A DNA stretch of 21,517 bases from Clostridiales bacterium (GTDB lineage Bacteria; Bacillota; Clostridia; Lachnospirales; JAITVM01). Below the pieces are notes generated by a model that worked only from the letters and a program-made list of their open reading frames with translations, did not search any database and was not told where the DNA came from. The DNA lies in assembly GCA_031285815.1 (NCBI GenBank), contig JAITVM010000156.1, positions 1-21,517 of the forward strand, in the 5' to 3' direction. A program made the translations under genes and the position numbers. Shown piece by piece: positions 7,174-14,553 of this stretch. Position 1 is the stretch's first letter; every line of letters starts with the position of its first letter.

Positions 7174-7241
7174 AATTATCCCTCCTTGCTTAACCTTTGG
7201 TCAAATAGCTATTTTATGATATTTATTTTTATTTAATAGTA

Positions 7242-7256
7242 ATACAATTTTTATAA
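7242..7256. promoter_or_regulatory. PerR-box-like operator between perR and trmL
   Basis: Read on the minus strand this is TTATAAAAATTGTAT, 11 of 14 matches to the 7-1-7 PerR box TTATAAT-N-ATTATAA. It lies about 70 bases before the perR ATG. It also overlaps a TATAAT (7252-7257) that could be the trmL -10 element. The region is AT-rich, so a chance match is possible. Confidence 0.35.
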
Positions 7257-7326
7257 TGAGTCAATGAGGTTATTAAATTTATCACAAACAATATAAAAGC
7301 AAATTTTTTTAATAAAGGGGCCACTC

Positions 7327-7815
7327 ATGAATATTGTTTTATTAGAACCCGAAATACCATTAAATACAGGTAATATTGGCAGGACCTGCGTTGCAGCAAA
7401 TACCAGGCTCCACCTAATTGAGCCACTGGGCTTTCTAGTTGACGACAAGTCTATAAAACGTTCCGGCCTGGATTATTGGGACGACCTAGACGTTTCTATT
7501 TATAAAAATTATCAAAGCTTCCTCGAGCTGAACAATTACCCCAAAATAATAATGGCGACCACAAAAGCAAAAAAAGCGTATCCTGAAATAGAATACCCTA
7601 AGGGCGGCTACATTTTATTTGGAAAAGAGAGCAAGGGGATACCCGAAAGCCTATTAGCCACTAATTACGATAACTGTGTTAGGATACCAATGTTTAATGA
7701 ATACAGGTCATTAAACTTATCTAACTCTGTCGCCATAATTTTATATGAAGCCTTGCGCCAGCAAAATTTTGAAGGGCTCGAGCTTTTTGGCAGCCTCCAC
7801 AATAACAACACATAA
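7327..7815 (+). CDS. trmL: tRNA (cytidine(34)-2'-O)-methyltransferase TrmL
   Basis: TrmL is a SPOUT-class enzyme that uses S-adenosylmethionine to 2'-O-methylate the wobble nucleotide (C34 or cmnm5U34) of leucine tRNAs. The 162-residue length is typical. The knot motifs are all visible: PLNTGNIGRTC near the N-terminus (residues 11-21), LFGKESKGIPESLL (about 97-110) and RIPMFNEYRSLNLSNSVAIILYE near the C-terminus, with the conserved Asn-Leu-Ser-Asn. AAAGGGG six bases before the ATG supports the start. It stands alone on its strand between divergent perR and the convergent EAL-domain gene, and its stop codon is part of a hairpin shared with that gene. Confidence 0.93.
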   Translation: MNIVLLEPEIPLNTGNIGRTCVAANTRLHLIEPLGFLVDDKSIKRSGLDYWDDLDVSIYKNYQSFLELNNYPKIIMATTKAKKAYPEIEYPKGGYILFGKESKGIPESLLATNYDNCVRIPMFNEYRSLNLSNSVAIILYEALRQQNFEGLELFGSLHNNNT

Positions 7816-7840
7816 CCTAAGCCAATGCGGCTTAGGTTAT
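7812..7840. terminator. 12-bp perfect hairpin spanning both convergent stop codons
   Basis: ATAACCTAAGCC (7812-7823) pairs perfectly with GGCTTAGGTTAT (7829-7840) around AATGC. The trmL stop (7813-7815) and the EAL-gene stop (7837-7839) both lie in the stem. There is no T-tract on either side, so it is either an atypical bidirectional terminator or a 3'-end stabilising hairpin. Confidence 0.6.
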
Positions 7841-9888
7841 ATTTCGCCTGCCGGTTTTATATATGTATCCTCATACTCACTCGTCGTCACAGGCCTTGAA
7901 TAATAGTACCCTTGTATATAATCGCACCCACATGTTTTTAATAGCTCATACTGGTGCTCTGTTTCAACGCCCTCACACAACACAATAATACCCAGCTCTT
8001 TAGTCAAATTTACAATATTTTTTATTATTTTCCGGCTTTTTTCATCATACTCCTTAAGAAAACCCCGGTCTATTTTTAAGACATCAATAGGTAAATGTTT
8101 TAAAGCATTAAGGGATGAAAACCCTGACCCAAAGTCATCCATATCTACTAAAAAGCCATAACTGCGCATAGTTTTGATAATAGTCAAAATATTGTCAAAA
8201 TTATTTTCTAAAGCGGACTCTGTCACTTCAATTTCTATATATTCAAATGGGAACGAATACTTTTCTATAAGCATTTTAACCCTATCTAAATAAGCTGGCG
8301 ACATAATCGTTACTTTCGATTGGTTTACTGAAATAGGCAATATTTTTTTGTTCAAATCAAAGTTTTTTTGCTGCATATTTAATGCGGACTCTAATACAAA
8401 AAAATCCAATTCCACTATGAAACCATTTTCCTCGAAAATATGGATAAACTGGTCCGGGGGGGTAAACCCTAGTTTTTTTGAATCCCACCTTACAAGCGCT
8501 TCGCCGCCACTACAAAGCCCTGTATATAAATTACATTTGGGTTGGATATATAGGATAAATTCCCCATTCTTCAGCGCGTTATACATATTCTCTTCAATGA
8601 CTTTCTTATGCTCTATTTCTTTTTGGAGCAGCGGGTCATAGACTATCTTCTCATAAAACCTGGATTGTTTTTTTGCAAGCCTAAGCGCACTCATTGCTTG
8701 GTCATAAACATAACGCGAGGATTGGCTGTCGTCATTTATTGGGTAAACACCAAATTTAAAAAATACCTGGCTCTTATAACTGCAGCCTAAGTCCTTTTCT
8801 ATAGATGTATAGAATGAATCCCTAATTCTATCAAAATCGCTCTCAGACTCTTTAACAACAAAAGCAAAAGTATCGCCATACGCCCTAATGGCATTCCCAA
8901 AATTTTCTTTAAGGGTATCAGCTATAGAGATTAGTAGGCTATCCCCTTTCATAATCCCAAAAACATCGTTAAAATTTTTGAAAGACACAACATCTAAACA
9001 AACGAAAAAATAACTTTCATTGCTATCCTTCTTAATACTTTTGTACCAGCTATCCAAAGCTGATATATTGTTGAGGCCAGTAAGCGAATCTATCATAGCC
9101 GTATCAGTAATAATCATTTTGTTCCTGCGTGTAGCCACTAGGTCATATATAAAAGTTAGCACAAACGATATTAAAGATAACAGGAACATCGAAAACGAAA
9201 TAATTTTTAAATCCTTTATATATGGGCTTGTATTTGAACTGGGCTTTATCAATAGCTGTATATCAAAACTATTATCAGGCAAAATAATTTCCAACATATT
9301 GCCCTGGCTCAAATCGGTATAAATATCATTCGCATTTTTTAAAGCGTATACCGGCTGCCCGGCAGATTTATCATACAAATAATAGCTTATGCCACCATAA
9401 TATTGCCCGGCATAATTATTTGGTAATTCTACTTTATCCATCAGCAGCGAAACATATTCTTCTAAGCCCATTACGTCTAATATATATTGCCCATTGCTAT
9501 GGGGTGCAACAAAAATTACTTGGTTGTTGTCTATACCCACTGCGTATCCATTAAGCTCAATTTCTGATTTTATGCTATCATTTAAATTAAATTTTTCTAT
9601 ACCCCCATTAAGGGTATTGCCATATTCATCTAAAATTACATACCCGGCCCCTTTTCTATCAATATAATTTATGCCCAAGCTTAAATAATGAGAAGCCTCC
9701 CTCATCTCGGAAATTTTTAAGGCCTTATTTTTCCCCATCGTTTCTTGGGCCGATTGTATAAATGAATGTAACGGGCCAAATTCGTAAAAGTTATTTGATA
9801 TTTTGTTAACCGCATTCACATAGAGCAAATACGAACAAAATAACATTATTGTAAATAATATATAAACAGCTTTTTTGCATCTTGTCAT
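7837..9888 (-). CDS. Membrane sensor with degenerate GGDEF and intact EAL domain (c-di-GMP phosphodiesterase)
   Basis: This 683-residue protein has an N-terminal helix (about 7-26), an extracellular sensor region (about 27-225), a second helix (about 228-250), a GGDEF domain (about 262-415) and an EAL domain (about 430-675). The GGDEF domain keeps DSLTGLNN (267-274) but has YGDTF at 337-341 in place of GGDEF and lacks the RxxD inhibitory site, so it is probably not a cyclase and may bind GTP as a regulator. The EAL domain keeps all the usual catalytic and metal residues: E463 in EAL, N522, E557, D584-D585 in DDFGSG, K605, E639 and Q659. It is therefore predicted to hydrolyse c-di-GMP to pGpG. 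AAGGAAG lies about ten bases before the ATG. It appears monocistronic. The substrate of the sensor region is unknown. Confidence 0.9.
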   Translation of the reverse strand: MTRCKKAVYILFTIMLFCSYLLYVNAVNKISNNFYEFGPLHSFIQSAQETMGKNKALKISEMREASHYLSLGINYIDRKGAGYVILDEYGNTLNGGIEKFNLNDSIKSEIELNGYAVGIDNNQVIFVAPHSNGQYILDVMGLEEYVSLLMDKVELPNNYAGQYYGGISYYLYDKSAGQPVYALKNANDIYTDLSQGNMLEIILPDNSFDIQLLIKPSSNTSPYIKDLKIISFSMFLLSLISFVLTFIYDLVATRRNKMIITDTAMIDSLTGLNNISALDSWYKSIKKDSNESYFFVCLDVVSFKNFNDVFGIMKGDSLLISIADTLKENFGNAIRAYGDTFAFVVKESESDFDRIRDSFYTSIEKDLGCSYKSQVFFKFGVYPINDDSQSSRYVYDQAMSALRLAKKQSRFYEKIVYDPLLQKEIEHKKVIEENMYNALKNGEFILYIQPKCNLYTGLCSGGEALVRWDSKKLGFTPPDQFIHIFEENGFIVELDFFVLESALNMQQKNFDLNKKILPISVNQSKVTIMSPAYLDRVKMLIEKYSFPFEYIEIEVTESALENNFDNILTIIKTMRSYGFLVDMDDFGSGFSSLNALKHLPIDVLKIDRGFLKEYDEKSRKIIKNIVNLTKELGIIVLCEGVETEHQYELLKTCGCDYIQGYYYSRPVTTSEYEDTYIKPAGEI

Positions 9889-10112
9889 CCGGTTAACACT
9901 TCCTTTACTATCATATTATTAAATAATATAGCAAATCTGTTTGGCATGGATAGGCAGAAGCCATATAATTAGGCCCAACACTATTCGCAATAACAGAAAG
10001 AAGATTTTTATATTAATTTTTAATTGTCTTTTGGAGTTAGATGTAGAAAAGTCATTTGTTAGTATGTGCCAAATAATCACCATTTTACTTGATTTGATAT
10101 ATTTATTTCGGT

Positions 10113-10180
10113 AAATATTTATTTAAACTTTAATAAAAAATCTTTATTGGTTCAGCTTTAATAAATTTAAATAAATATTT
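10113..10180. repeat. 15-bp inverted repeat with 38-bp spacer
   Basis: AAATATTTATTTAAA (10113-10127) is the exact reverse complement of TTTAAATAAATATTT (10166-10180). Inside, CTTTAATAAA occurs twice as a direct repeat (10128-10137 and 10156-10165). Low sequence complexity makes chance a real possibility. Confidence 0.5.
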
Positions 10181-10202
10181 TTGGCCCCATCTAGATTATG
10201 GC

Positions 10203-10229
10203 AAAAAAACAGCGCAGTGGATAAAGCTG
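10203..10229 (-). terminator. Weak terminator after the sortase gene
   Basis: On the minus strand CAGC (10229-10226) pairs with GCTG (10213-10210), followed by seven T residues (10209-10203). The stem is only four base pairs, so this is tentative. Confidence 0.35.
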
Positions 10230-10256
10230 GCTAAGCCCTTCCCCTACGCATTTATT

Positions 10257-11219
10257 TTATTTTACCATTGGCTCTATGCTAATAAGCTTGGCATGGACTA
10301 CATAACGGGTGTCTTCTTCTTGGTTAGTACAGGTTGAGAGGGTCAATATCTTGTCATCGGTAGTAACCTCCATATCGTCTACATAAAATGACCTTGACCT
10401 AATCTCCCTAATAAAAGCCTCTTTTTCTTCCGCAGAATTAAAATTGGTTTCTAAATAGTTAAACGAAATATCCGTACTATAAAAAGAAAAAATCTCCCAA
10501 AGGGTATTATCATAAAGTGTAACTAAATTTATATACTTATGTGTGTCCAAATAATGCTCGCCTTCTAGGTTATAATTACGGATATCATGAAATTTTGAGC
10601 CGTCTTTCATATTATGCCCATATAATATTGTGTTGTCTGAAAGGTACATCACGCTGTTATCATTATCCATGAACACGGAACCAGCTACATTAGGCTCTTT
10701 ATCCAACCCATGAGTCAGATAAAATTCAAGGTCGTCACCTTTGGCTACCAGGTCATTTATCCTAGTACCATCAATTTTTAGAAGCCCTACAATATCATCA
10801 TTATTATATTGGCTTATGGATGGGGCAAATTCCGGCGAAGCTTTTCGGGGCCCGTCATTTTGAGCGGCTATTTCTGTTGCGCTTGGTTCTTCTTCCTTTG
10901 GTATAAATTCAGGCTTTTCCGGGTCGAAAACCGGCAACTGGCCACCGGCTGGGTCCAGCTCAATATCTTTTATAATAGCGTCGGCACCCTTAACAACATT
11001 TTTATCCCGCCAAAGTGAAATATAATAATTGGACAATTCATACATAAGAAGAGCGATCGCTATTGAAAAAATACCAATTAAAACGTTGATATAAGCTATA
11101 CTTTTTTTGGTCTTTTGGTATTTTTTACGGTAGTATTTCTTTTGGGCTTCTTCTTTAAAGCTATCTAGGTCAAAATTATCCTCTATATATTTTTTATTCC
11201 TAGTTCTAAAATTTTGCAT
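10257..11219 (-). CDS. Class B sortase
   Basis: Sortases are membrane-anchored Cys transpeptidases that link surface proteins to the cell wall or to each other. This 320-residue protein has a cytoplasmic basic N-terminus (1-40), one transmembrane helix (about 42-62), an acidic Pro-rich extracellular linker (about 88-135) and a C-terminal catalytic domain (about 140-315). The triad is visible: His202 in LYGHNM, Cys297 in TLSTC and Arg305 in TRYVVHAKL. The insert between His and Cys and the TLSTC motif fit class B. No substrate with a C-terminal sorting signal is encoded in the window, so it may be a general-purpose enzyme of this lineage; that is inference. A good promoter lies 31-59 bases upstream. 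The GGGGGG Shine-Dalgarno stretch is about 12 bases from the ATG, rather far. Confidence 0.92.
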   Translation of the reverse strand: MQNFRTRNKKYIEDNFDLDSFKEEAQKKYYRKKYQKTKKSIAYINVLIGIFSIAIALLMYELSNYYISLWRDKNVVKGADAIIKDIELDPAGGQLPVFDPEKPEFIPKEEEPSATEIAAQNDGPRKASPEFAPSISQYNNDDIVGLLKIDGTRINDLVAKGDDLEFYLTHGLDKEPNVAGSVFMDNDNSVMYLSDNTILYGHNMKDGSKFHDIRNYNLEGEHYLDTHKYINLVTLYDNTLWEIFSFYSTDISFNYLETNFNSAEEKEAFIREIRSRSFYVDDMEVTTDDKILTLSTCTNQEEDTRYVVHAKLISIEPMVK

Positions 11220-11249
11220 AGGATTAGATAACCCCCCTTACATAATTAT

Positions 11250-11278
11250 ATAGTATATTCATTCACTTTAAATATCAA
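11250..11278 (-). promoter_or_regulatory. Sigma-A promoter of the sortase gene
   Basis: On the minus strand TTGATA (11278-11273) and TACTAT (11255-11250) are 17 bases apart. Transcription would start near 11243, giving a leader of only about 24 bases. Confidence 0.6.
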
Positions 11279-11451
11279 GCGGTTTAATATTATATTTTGT
11301 GATATATTTCTTAATGAAAATATAAAATTTATTCTATATCGGTAGTTTATTAGGTTTTAATTACAGTGCCACCCCGCTAAATATTTGCTTATCAAGCTAC
11401 CCATAGCCTGAAAAATTGGCACCCCAAAGATAAAAATGCTAACTGGGCATA
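11279..11451. other. AT-rich divergent intergenic DNA
   Basis: This stretch separates the sortase and mltG promoters. I see no gene, no clear operator and no strong hairpin in it. Confidence 0.4.
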
Positions 11452-11480
11452 TTGAATTCCATAGAAAAAAACAGTATAAT
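11452..11480 (+). promoter_or_regulatory. Sigma-A promoter of mltG-trmR-trhP
   Basis: TTGAAT (11452-11457) and TATAAT (11475-11480) are separated by exactly 17 bases. The start of transcription would be near 11487, downstream of the ATG at 11436, which rules out that longer start for mltG. Confidence 0.8.
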
Positions 11481-11537
11481 ACTATAGGATCAAATTATGG
11501 TCAGCAGTGTAAAAATTTTATTGTTAAGGTGGATTTT

Positions 11538-12605
11538 ATGAAATTAATCAAGTTTTTAGGATTTCTTTCTGGGTCAATATTAAGCGTATTAATATTTGCT
11601 GTTACAATGGCCTTAATCTATAGATATACAACCCTTGCCTTCAATAGTACAAAATCTTATTATGATAGGGAAGATATACCCGAAATGAACATTACCGTTG
11701 TTGTTGATGAAGGTGCCGGGGTTAGTGATGTAGCAAGGGAACTAAGGCGCAAAGGGCTAATCGAAAATGAGCTGCTCTTCCAGCTCGATACCTATTTATC
11801 GGGCGATTCCGATATAAAATTTTTAGCTGGCGAATATACCTTAAGGGCTAATATGGATGCTGACGAAATACGTGACAGCCTAGAAATGCCAGCCAATATG
11901 GAAAATACAGATATATCTGTCATGATTAGCGAGGGCCTGACAATTAAAGAAATCGGCTCTATTTTAGAAACAAATGGCATTACAACTCAAGAAGGCTTTA
12001 TATCTGCCTGTGCTACAGAAAAATTTAATTACGGTTTTTTAAACGAGCTGGGTGTGCGTGAAAATTACCTCGAAGGTTACCTTTTCCCGGATACATACTT
12101 TTTCACAAAAAATATGGAGCCCCGTTTAATAATCGACAAAATGCTGAACCAATTTAACGAGATATATTCTGATGAATATATTGTACGCACAAATGAACTC
12201 AATTTGACTACAGATGATATTATAAAAATCGCTTCAATCTTAGAAAAAGAAACTAGGCAGGTTAGTGAGCGCCCAATTATTTCTTCTATTATCCATAACA
12301 GGTTAAATTCCGGCATGAAATTACAATTGCCTTCAACTATTTTACACGTTGTAGAAAAAGAAAGGGCCCTGCTGGAAGACTCTGATTTTTCAATAGATTC
12401 CCCATATAATACTTTTTTGTATGGCGGCCTGCCGTCAGCACCTATCTCAAACCCTGGCAAGGATTGTATCGAAGCGGCACTGCACCCCAGCAATACAGAT
12501 TATTTATATTTTCTGCTTAAAGATGAGGAAACCGGTGAGCATTTCTTTACAAATAGCCCTGATGAGTTCGAAAATGCAAAAATAGATTTTAACCAGAGGT
12601 TTTGA
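11538..12605 (+). CDS. mltG: Endolytic murein transglycosylase MltG (YceG-like)
   Basis: MltG is a membrane-anchored lytic transglycosylase that cuts nascent glycan strands and limits their length near peptidoglycan synthases. The 355-residue protein has a short cytoplasmic N-terminus, one helix at about 9-29 and an extracellular YceG domain. A LysM-like subdomain (about 50-115, including GEYTLRANMDADEI) precedes the catalytic part. The catalytic Glu is E236 in IASILEKET. NRL..GM.LQ (254-263), SPYNTFLYGGLP (288-299) and ISNPG (303-307) are family signatures. The usual DPT of the LQ.DPT motif is replaced by LPST. The ATG at 11538 is chosen because AAGGTGG lies just upstream and the promoter falls inside the longer reading frame. 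It is the first gene of mltG-trmR-trhP, with only two bases to the next start. Confidence 0.92.
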   Translation: MKLIKFLGFLSGSILSVLIFAVTMALIYRYTTLAFNSTKSYYDREDIPEMNITVVVDEGAGVSDVARELRRKGLIENELLFQLDTYLSGDSDIKFLAGEYTLRANMDADEIRDSLEMPANMENTDISVMISEGLTIKEIGSILETNGITTQEGFISACATEKFNYGFLNELGVRENYLEGYLFPDTYFFTKNMEPRLIIDKMLNQFNEIYSDEYIVRTNELNLTTDDIIKIASILEKETRQVSERPIISSIIHNRLNSGMKLQLPSTILHVVEKERALLEDSDFSIDSPYNTFLYGGLPSAPISNPGKDCIEAALHPSNTDYLYFLLKDEETGEHFFTNSPDEFENAKIDFNQRF

Positions 12606-12607
12606 CG

Positions 12608-13255
12608 ATGGAAATAATAAATAAACAATTAGACAGCTATTTAAATAAATTTTATAGCCTAGAGCCTGGCCTATTGGGTGAAATCCAAAAAAAAGCCCTT
12701 GAATGCAATATACCAATTATACCAAAAGATACGGCCATGTTCCTTACAACCTTGCTTAGTGTAAAAAAACCAAAACATATTTTAGAAATAGGTACGGCCG
12801 TGGGGTTTTCAGCCGCACTTTTTTCAAGATATTTAGAATATGGCGGCCAGATAACTACTATAGAAAAAAACCAAGCTATGATAGAATCGGCAAAGCATAC
12901 CTTTGAAGCATTAGGGCTAAATGACAAAATAACTATTTTAGAAGGCGACGCCATTGACATGCTGGATAATATAACAGGCCCATTTGATGTAATTTTTATG
13001 GACGCAGCTAAGGGCCAATATATTAATATCCTAGATAAATGCCTAAAGCTACTAAAAACCGGCGGTATACTAATTGCTGACGATGTTTTGCAGGAAGGCA
13101 AGGTCGCACTGGAGGTAAATGAAATAAAAAGGCGCAACCGCACAATTAGGCGCCGCTTAGAATTATTTTTAAAAGAAATTAATTCAAAAGATTTTTTAAG
13201 GACAAGCATAATCCCTATTGGCGGAGGCCTTTCACTTTCCTACAAAATTTTTTAA
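12608..13255 (+). CDS. trmR: tRNA 5-hydroxyuridine O-methyltransferase TrmR-like
   Basis: This is a 215-residue class I S-adenosylmethionine-dependent O-methyltransferase. Bacillus subtilis TrmR (YrrM) methylates 5-hydroxyuridine at wobble position 34 of tRNA to 5-methoxyuridine. The SAM-binding loop is ILEIGTAVGFSA (58-69), the acidic end of strand 2 is E86, and DAIDML (114-119) contacts adenine. MDAAKGQY (131-138) supplies the metal-binding Asp132. The second metal motif reads ADDV (157-160), where the family usually has ADNV. The specific assignment rests mainly on position between mltG and a U32 gene, as in yrrL-yrrM-yrrN/O. The ATG at 12608 is used: AGAGG lies eight bases before it, whereas the overlapping TTG at 12602 is too close. 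A generic catechol-type O-methyltransferase is the alternative. Confidence 0.85.
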   Translation: MEIINKQLDSYLNKFYSLEPGLLGEIQKKALECNIPIIPKDTAMFLTTLLSVKKPKHILEIGTAVGFSAALFSRYLEYGGQITTIEKNQAMIESAKHTFEALGLNDKITILEGDAIDMLDNITGPFDVIFMDAAKGQYINILDKCLKLLKTGGILIADDVLQEGKVALEVNEIKRRNRTIRRRLELFLKEINSKDFLRTSIIPIGGGLSLSYKIF

Positions 13256-13268
13256 AGGGGCATTTTTG

Positions 13269-14498
13269 ATGAATAATATAAAAAAACCTGAATTGCTAGC
13301 CCCGGCAGGCGATTTAGAAAAACTAAAATTCGCTATATCTTATGGTGCTGATGCTGTGTACGCTGGCGCACAAAATTATGGGCTTCGGGAAAAAAGTAAA
13401 AATTTTAGCCTATACGAATTAAGCGAAGGGGTTAAATTTGCACACGGTAATGGTAAAAAAATATATATCACAGCAAATATTTATGCTCACAATCAAGATT
13501 TGATAGGTATGGAAGATTTTTTCTACCAGATGGAAAATTTAAATGTAGACGCAGTAATCATCTCTGACCCAGGGGTTTTTTCAGTAGCTAAGCGGGTTTT
13601 AAAAAATACAGGGGTCCATATAAGTACCCAGGCAAATAATACAAATTATGAAACTGCCCTGTTTTGGCAATCCTTAGGTGCTTCTAGGATTGTAATGGCA
13701 AGGGAATTGTCACTGGATGAAATAACAGAAATAAAATCCAAAACCAAAATTGAATTAGAAGCCTTTGTACATGGCGCAATGTGCATTTCTTACTCTGGCC
13801 GGTGCCTGCTTAGTAGTTATTTAACGGGCCGCGACCCTAATAAAGGCAACTGTGCACAAGCCTGCCGGTGGGGGTACCATTTAGTTGAAGAGGCACGCCC
13901 CAATGAATATATGCCTATTTATGAAGACAGCCGCGGCACCTATATACTTAACTCAAAAGACCTATGTATGGTTGGGCACATCCCTGAGCTTGTAAAATCA
14001 GGCATATGCTCGTTTAAAATAGAAGGCCGCATGAAATCCTTGTACTATGCCGCAACAACAATCAAGGCCTACCGTCGGGCAATTGATGATTTTTTTGAAT
14101 CCCCAGAGTTATACAATGCAAATAAAAACTATTATATCGAAGAAGTTCAAAAAAACAGCCACAGAAAGTTTACTACCGGGTTTTATTTTAACGGGGAAGG
14201 TAACGGGGCCCAAATCTACGATACGAATTCTTATGTAAGGACGCATGATTTTGTGGGTATAGTTTTAAGCTATGATAAAGAAACAAAAACCGCAACAATC
14301 GAACAAAGGAATAAAATTATTGTTGGCCAGACACTAGAGGCCCTTAAACATCATGGCAATAATTTTATATTCAAACCCGTGGCTATTTGGGATGAAGATG
14401 GGAATGTAATAACCGAAGCCCCACATGCACAGCAAATTATAAAAATGGAAACACCAGAACCTGTTGAACCGTTTGACATCTTACGCATAGAATTATAA
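13269..14498 (+). CDS. trhP: U32-family tRNA hydroxylation protein TrhP-like
   Basis: Members of the former peptidase U32 family are now known as Fe-S RNA hydroxylases. TrhP uses a prephenate-dependent route to make 5-hydroxyuridine at tRNA position 34, the substrate of TrmR. The 409-residue protein starts with PELLAPAGDLEKLKFAISYGADAVYAG and has the U32 signature from about 166, with Cys172 (HGAMCISYSGRC), Cys179, Cys195 and Cys199 (GNCAQACRWGY), and later Cys233. These are the likely cluster ligands. The C-terminal beta domain ending in PFDILRIEL is present, so it is the long (YrrO-like) form. AAAGGGG eight bases before ATG 13269 overrides the longer TTG start at 13218 inside trmR. Bacillus subtilis has two such genes here (yrrN, yrrO); only one is present in this window. 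A terminator follows directly. Confidence 0.87.
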   Translation: MNNIKKPELLAPAGDLEKLKFAISYGADAVYAGAQNYGLREKSKNFSLYELSEGVKFAHGNGKKIYITANIYAHNQDLIGMEDFFYQMENLNVDAVIISDPGVFSVAKRVLKNTGVHISTQANNTNYETALFWQSLGASRIVMARELSLDEITEIKSKTKIELEAFVHGAMCISYSGRCLLSSYLTGRDPNKGNCAQACRWGYHLVEEARPNEYMPIYEDSRGTYILNSKDLCMVGHIPELVKSGICSFKIEGRMKSLYYAATTIKAYRRAIDDFFESPELYNANKNYYIEEVQKNSHRKFTTGFYFNGEGNGAQIYDTNSYVRTHDFVGIVLSYDKETKTATIEQRNKIIVGQTLEALKHHGNNFIFKPVAIWDEDGNVITEAPHAQQIIKMETPEPVEPFDILRIEL

Positions 14499-14502
14499 AA
14501 AT

Positions 14503-14529
14503 AATATCGGTTTGGCCGGTATTTTTTTT
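14503..14529 (+). terminator. Rho-independent terminator after trhP
   Basis: AATATCGG (14503-14510) pairs with CCGGTATT (14516-14523, one G-U pair) around TTTGG, with T residues through 14529. It lies five bases after the trhP stop and covers the TTG at 14512, so that codon cannot be the start of the next gene on an independent transcript. Confidence 0.85.
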
Positions 14530-14553
14530 ATATTTAAACCCATAATAGAATAT

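Larger units (their letters stand above)
9889..10256. other. 368-bp AT-rich intergenic region
   Basis: No coding sequence is supported. The part near 9889-9960 must hold the promoter of the EAL-domain gene, but I see only weak -10-like AT stretches. The middle holds a long AT-rich inverted repeat (10113-10180). A weak terminator for the sortase gene lies at 10203-10229. Confidence 0.5.

Noticed and set aside
10257..11219. Sortase as part of a pilus or substrate cluster
   Set aside because: No protein in the window has an LPXTG- or NPQTN-type motif followed by a hydrophobic stretch and basic tail.
11436..11537. N-terminal extension of MltG from ATG 11436
   Set aside because: A sigma-A promoter lies inside the extension, a good ribosome binding site precedes ATG 11538, and the shorter start gives a normal signal-anchor at the N-terminus.
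12652..13209. 185-codon minus-strand frame
   Set aside because: It mirrors trmR, which is supported by SAM-binding motifs, synteny and start signals.
13218..13268. Longer U32 protein starting at TTG 13218
   Set aside because: It would overlap the end of trmR by 38 bases, whereas AAAGGGG before ATG 13269 and the family's usual N-terminus support the shorter start.
14512..14553. TTG start for the CmpB-like gene
   Set aside because: The codon is in the loop of the trhP terminator and has no ribosome binding site; the first residues would be the translated T-tract.
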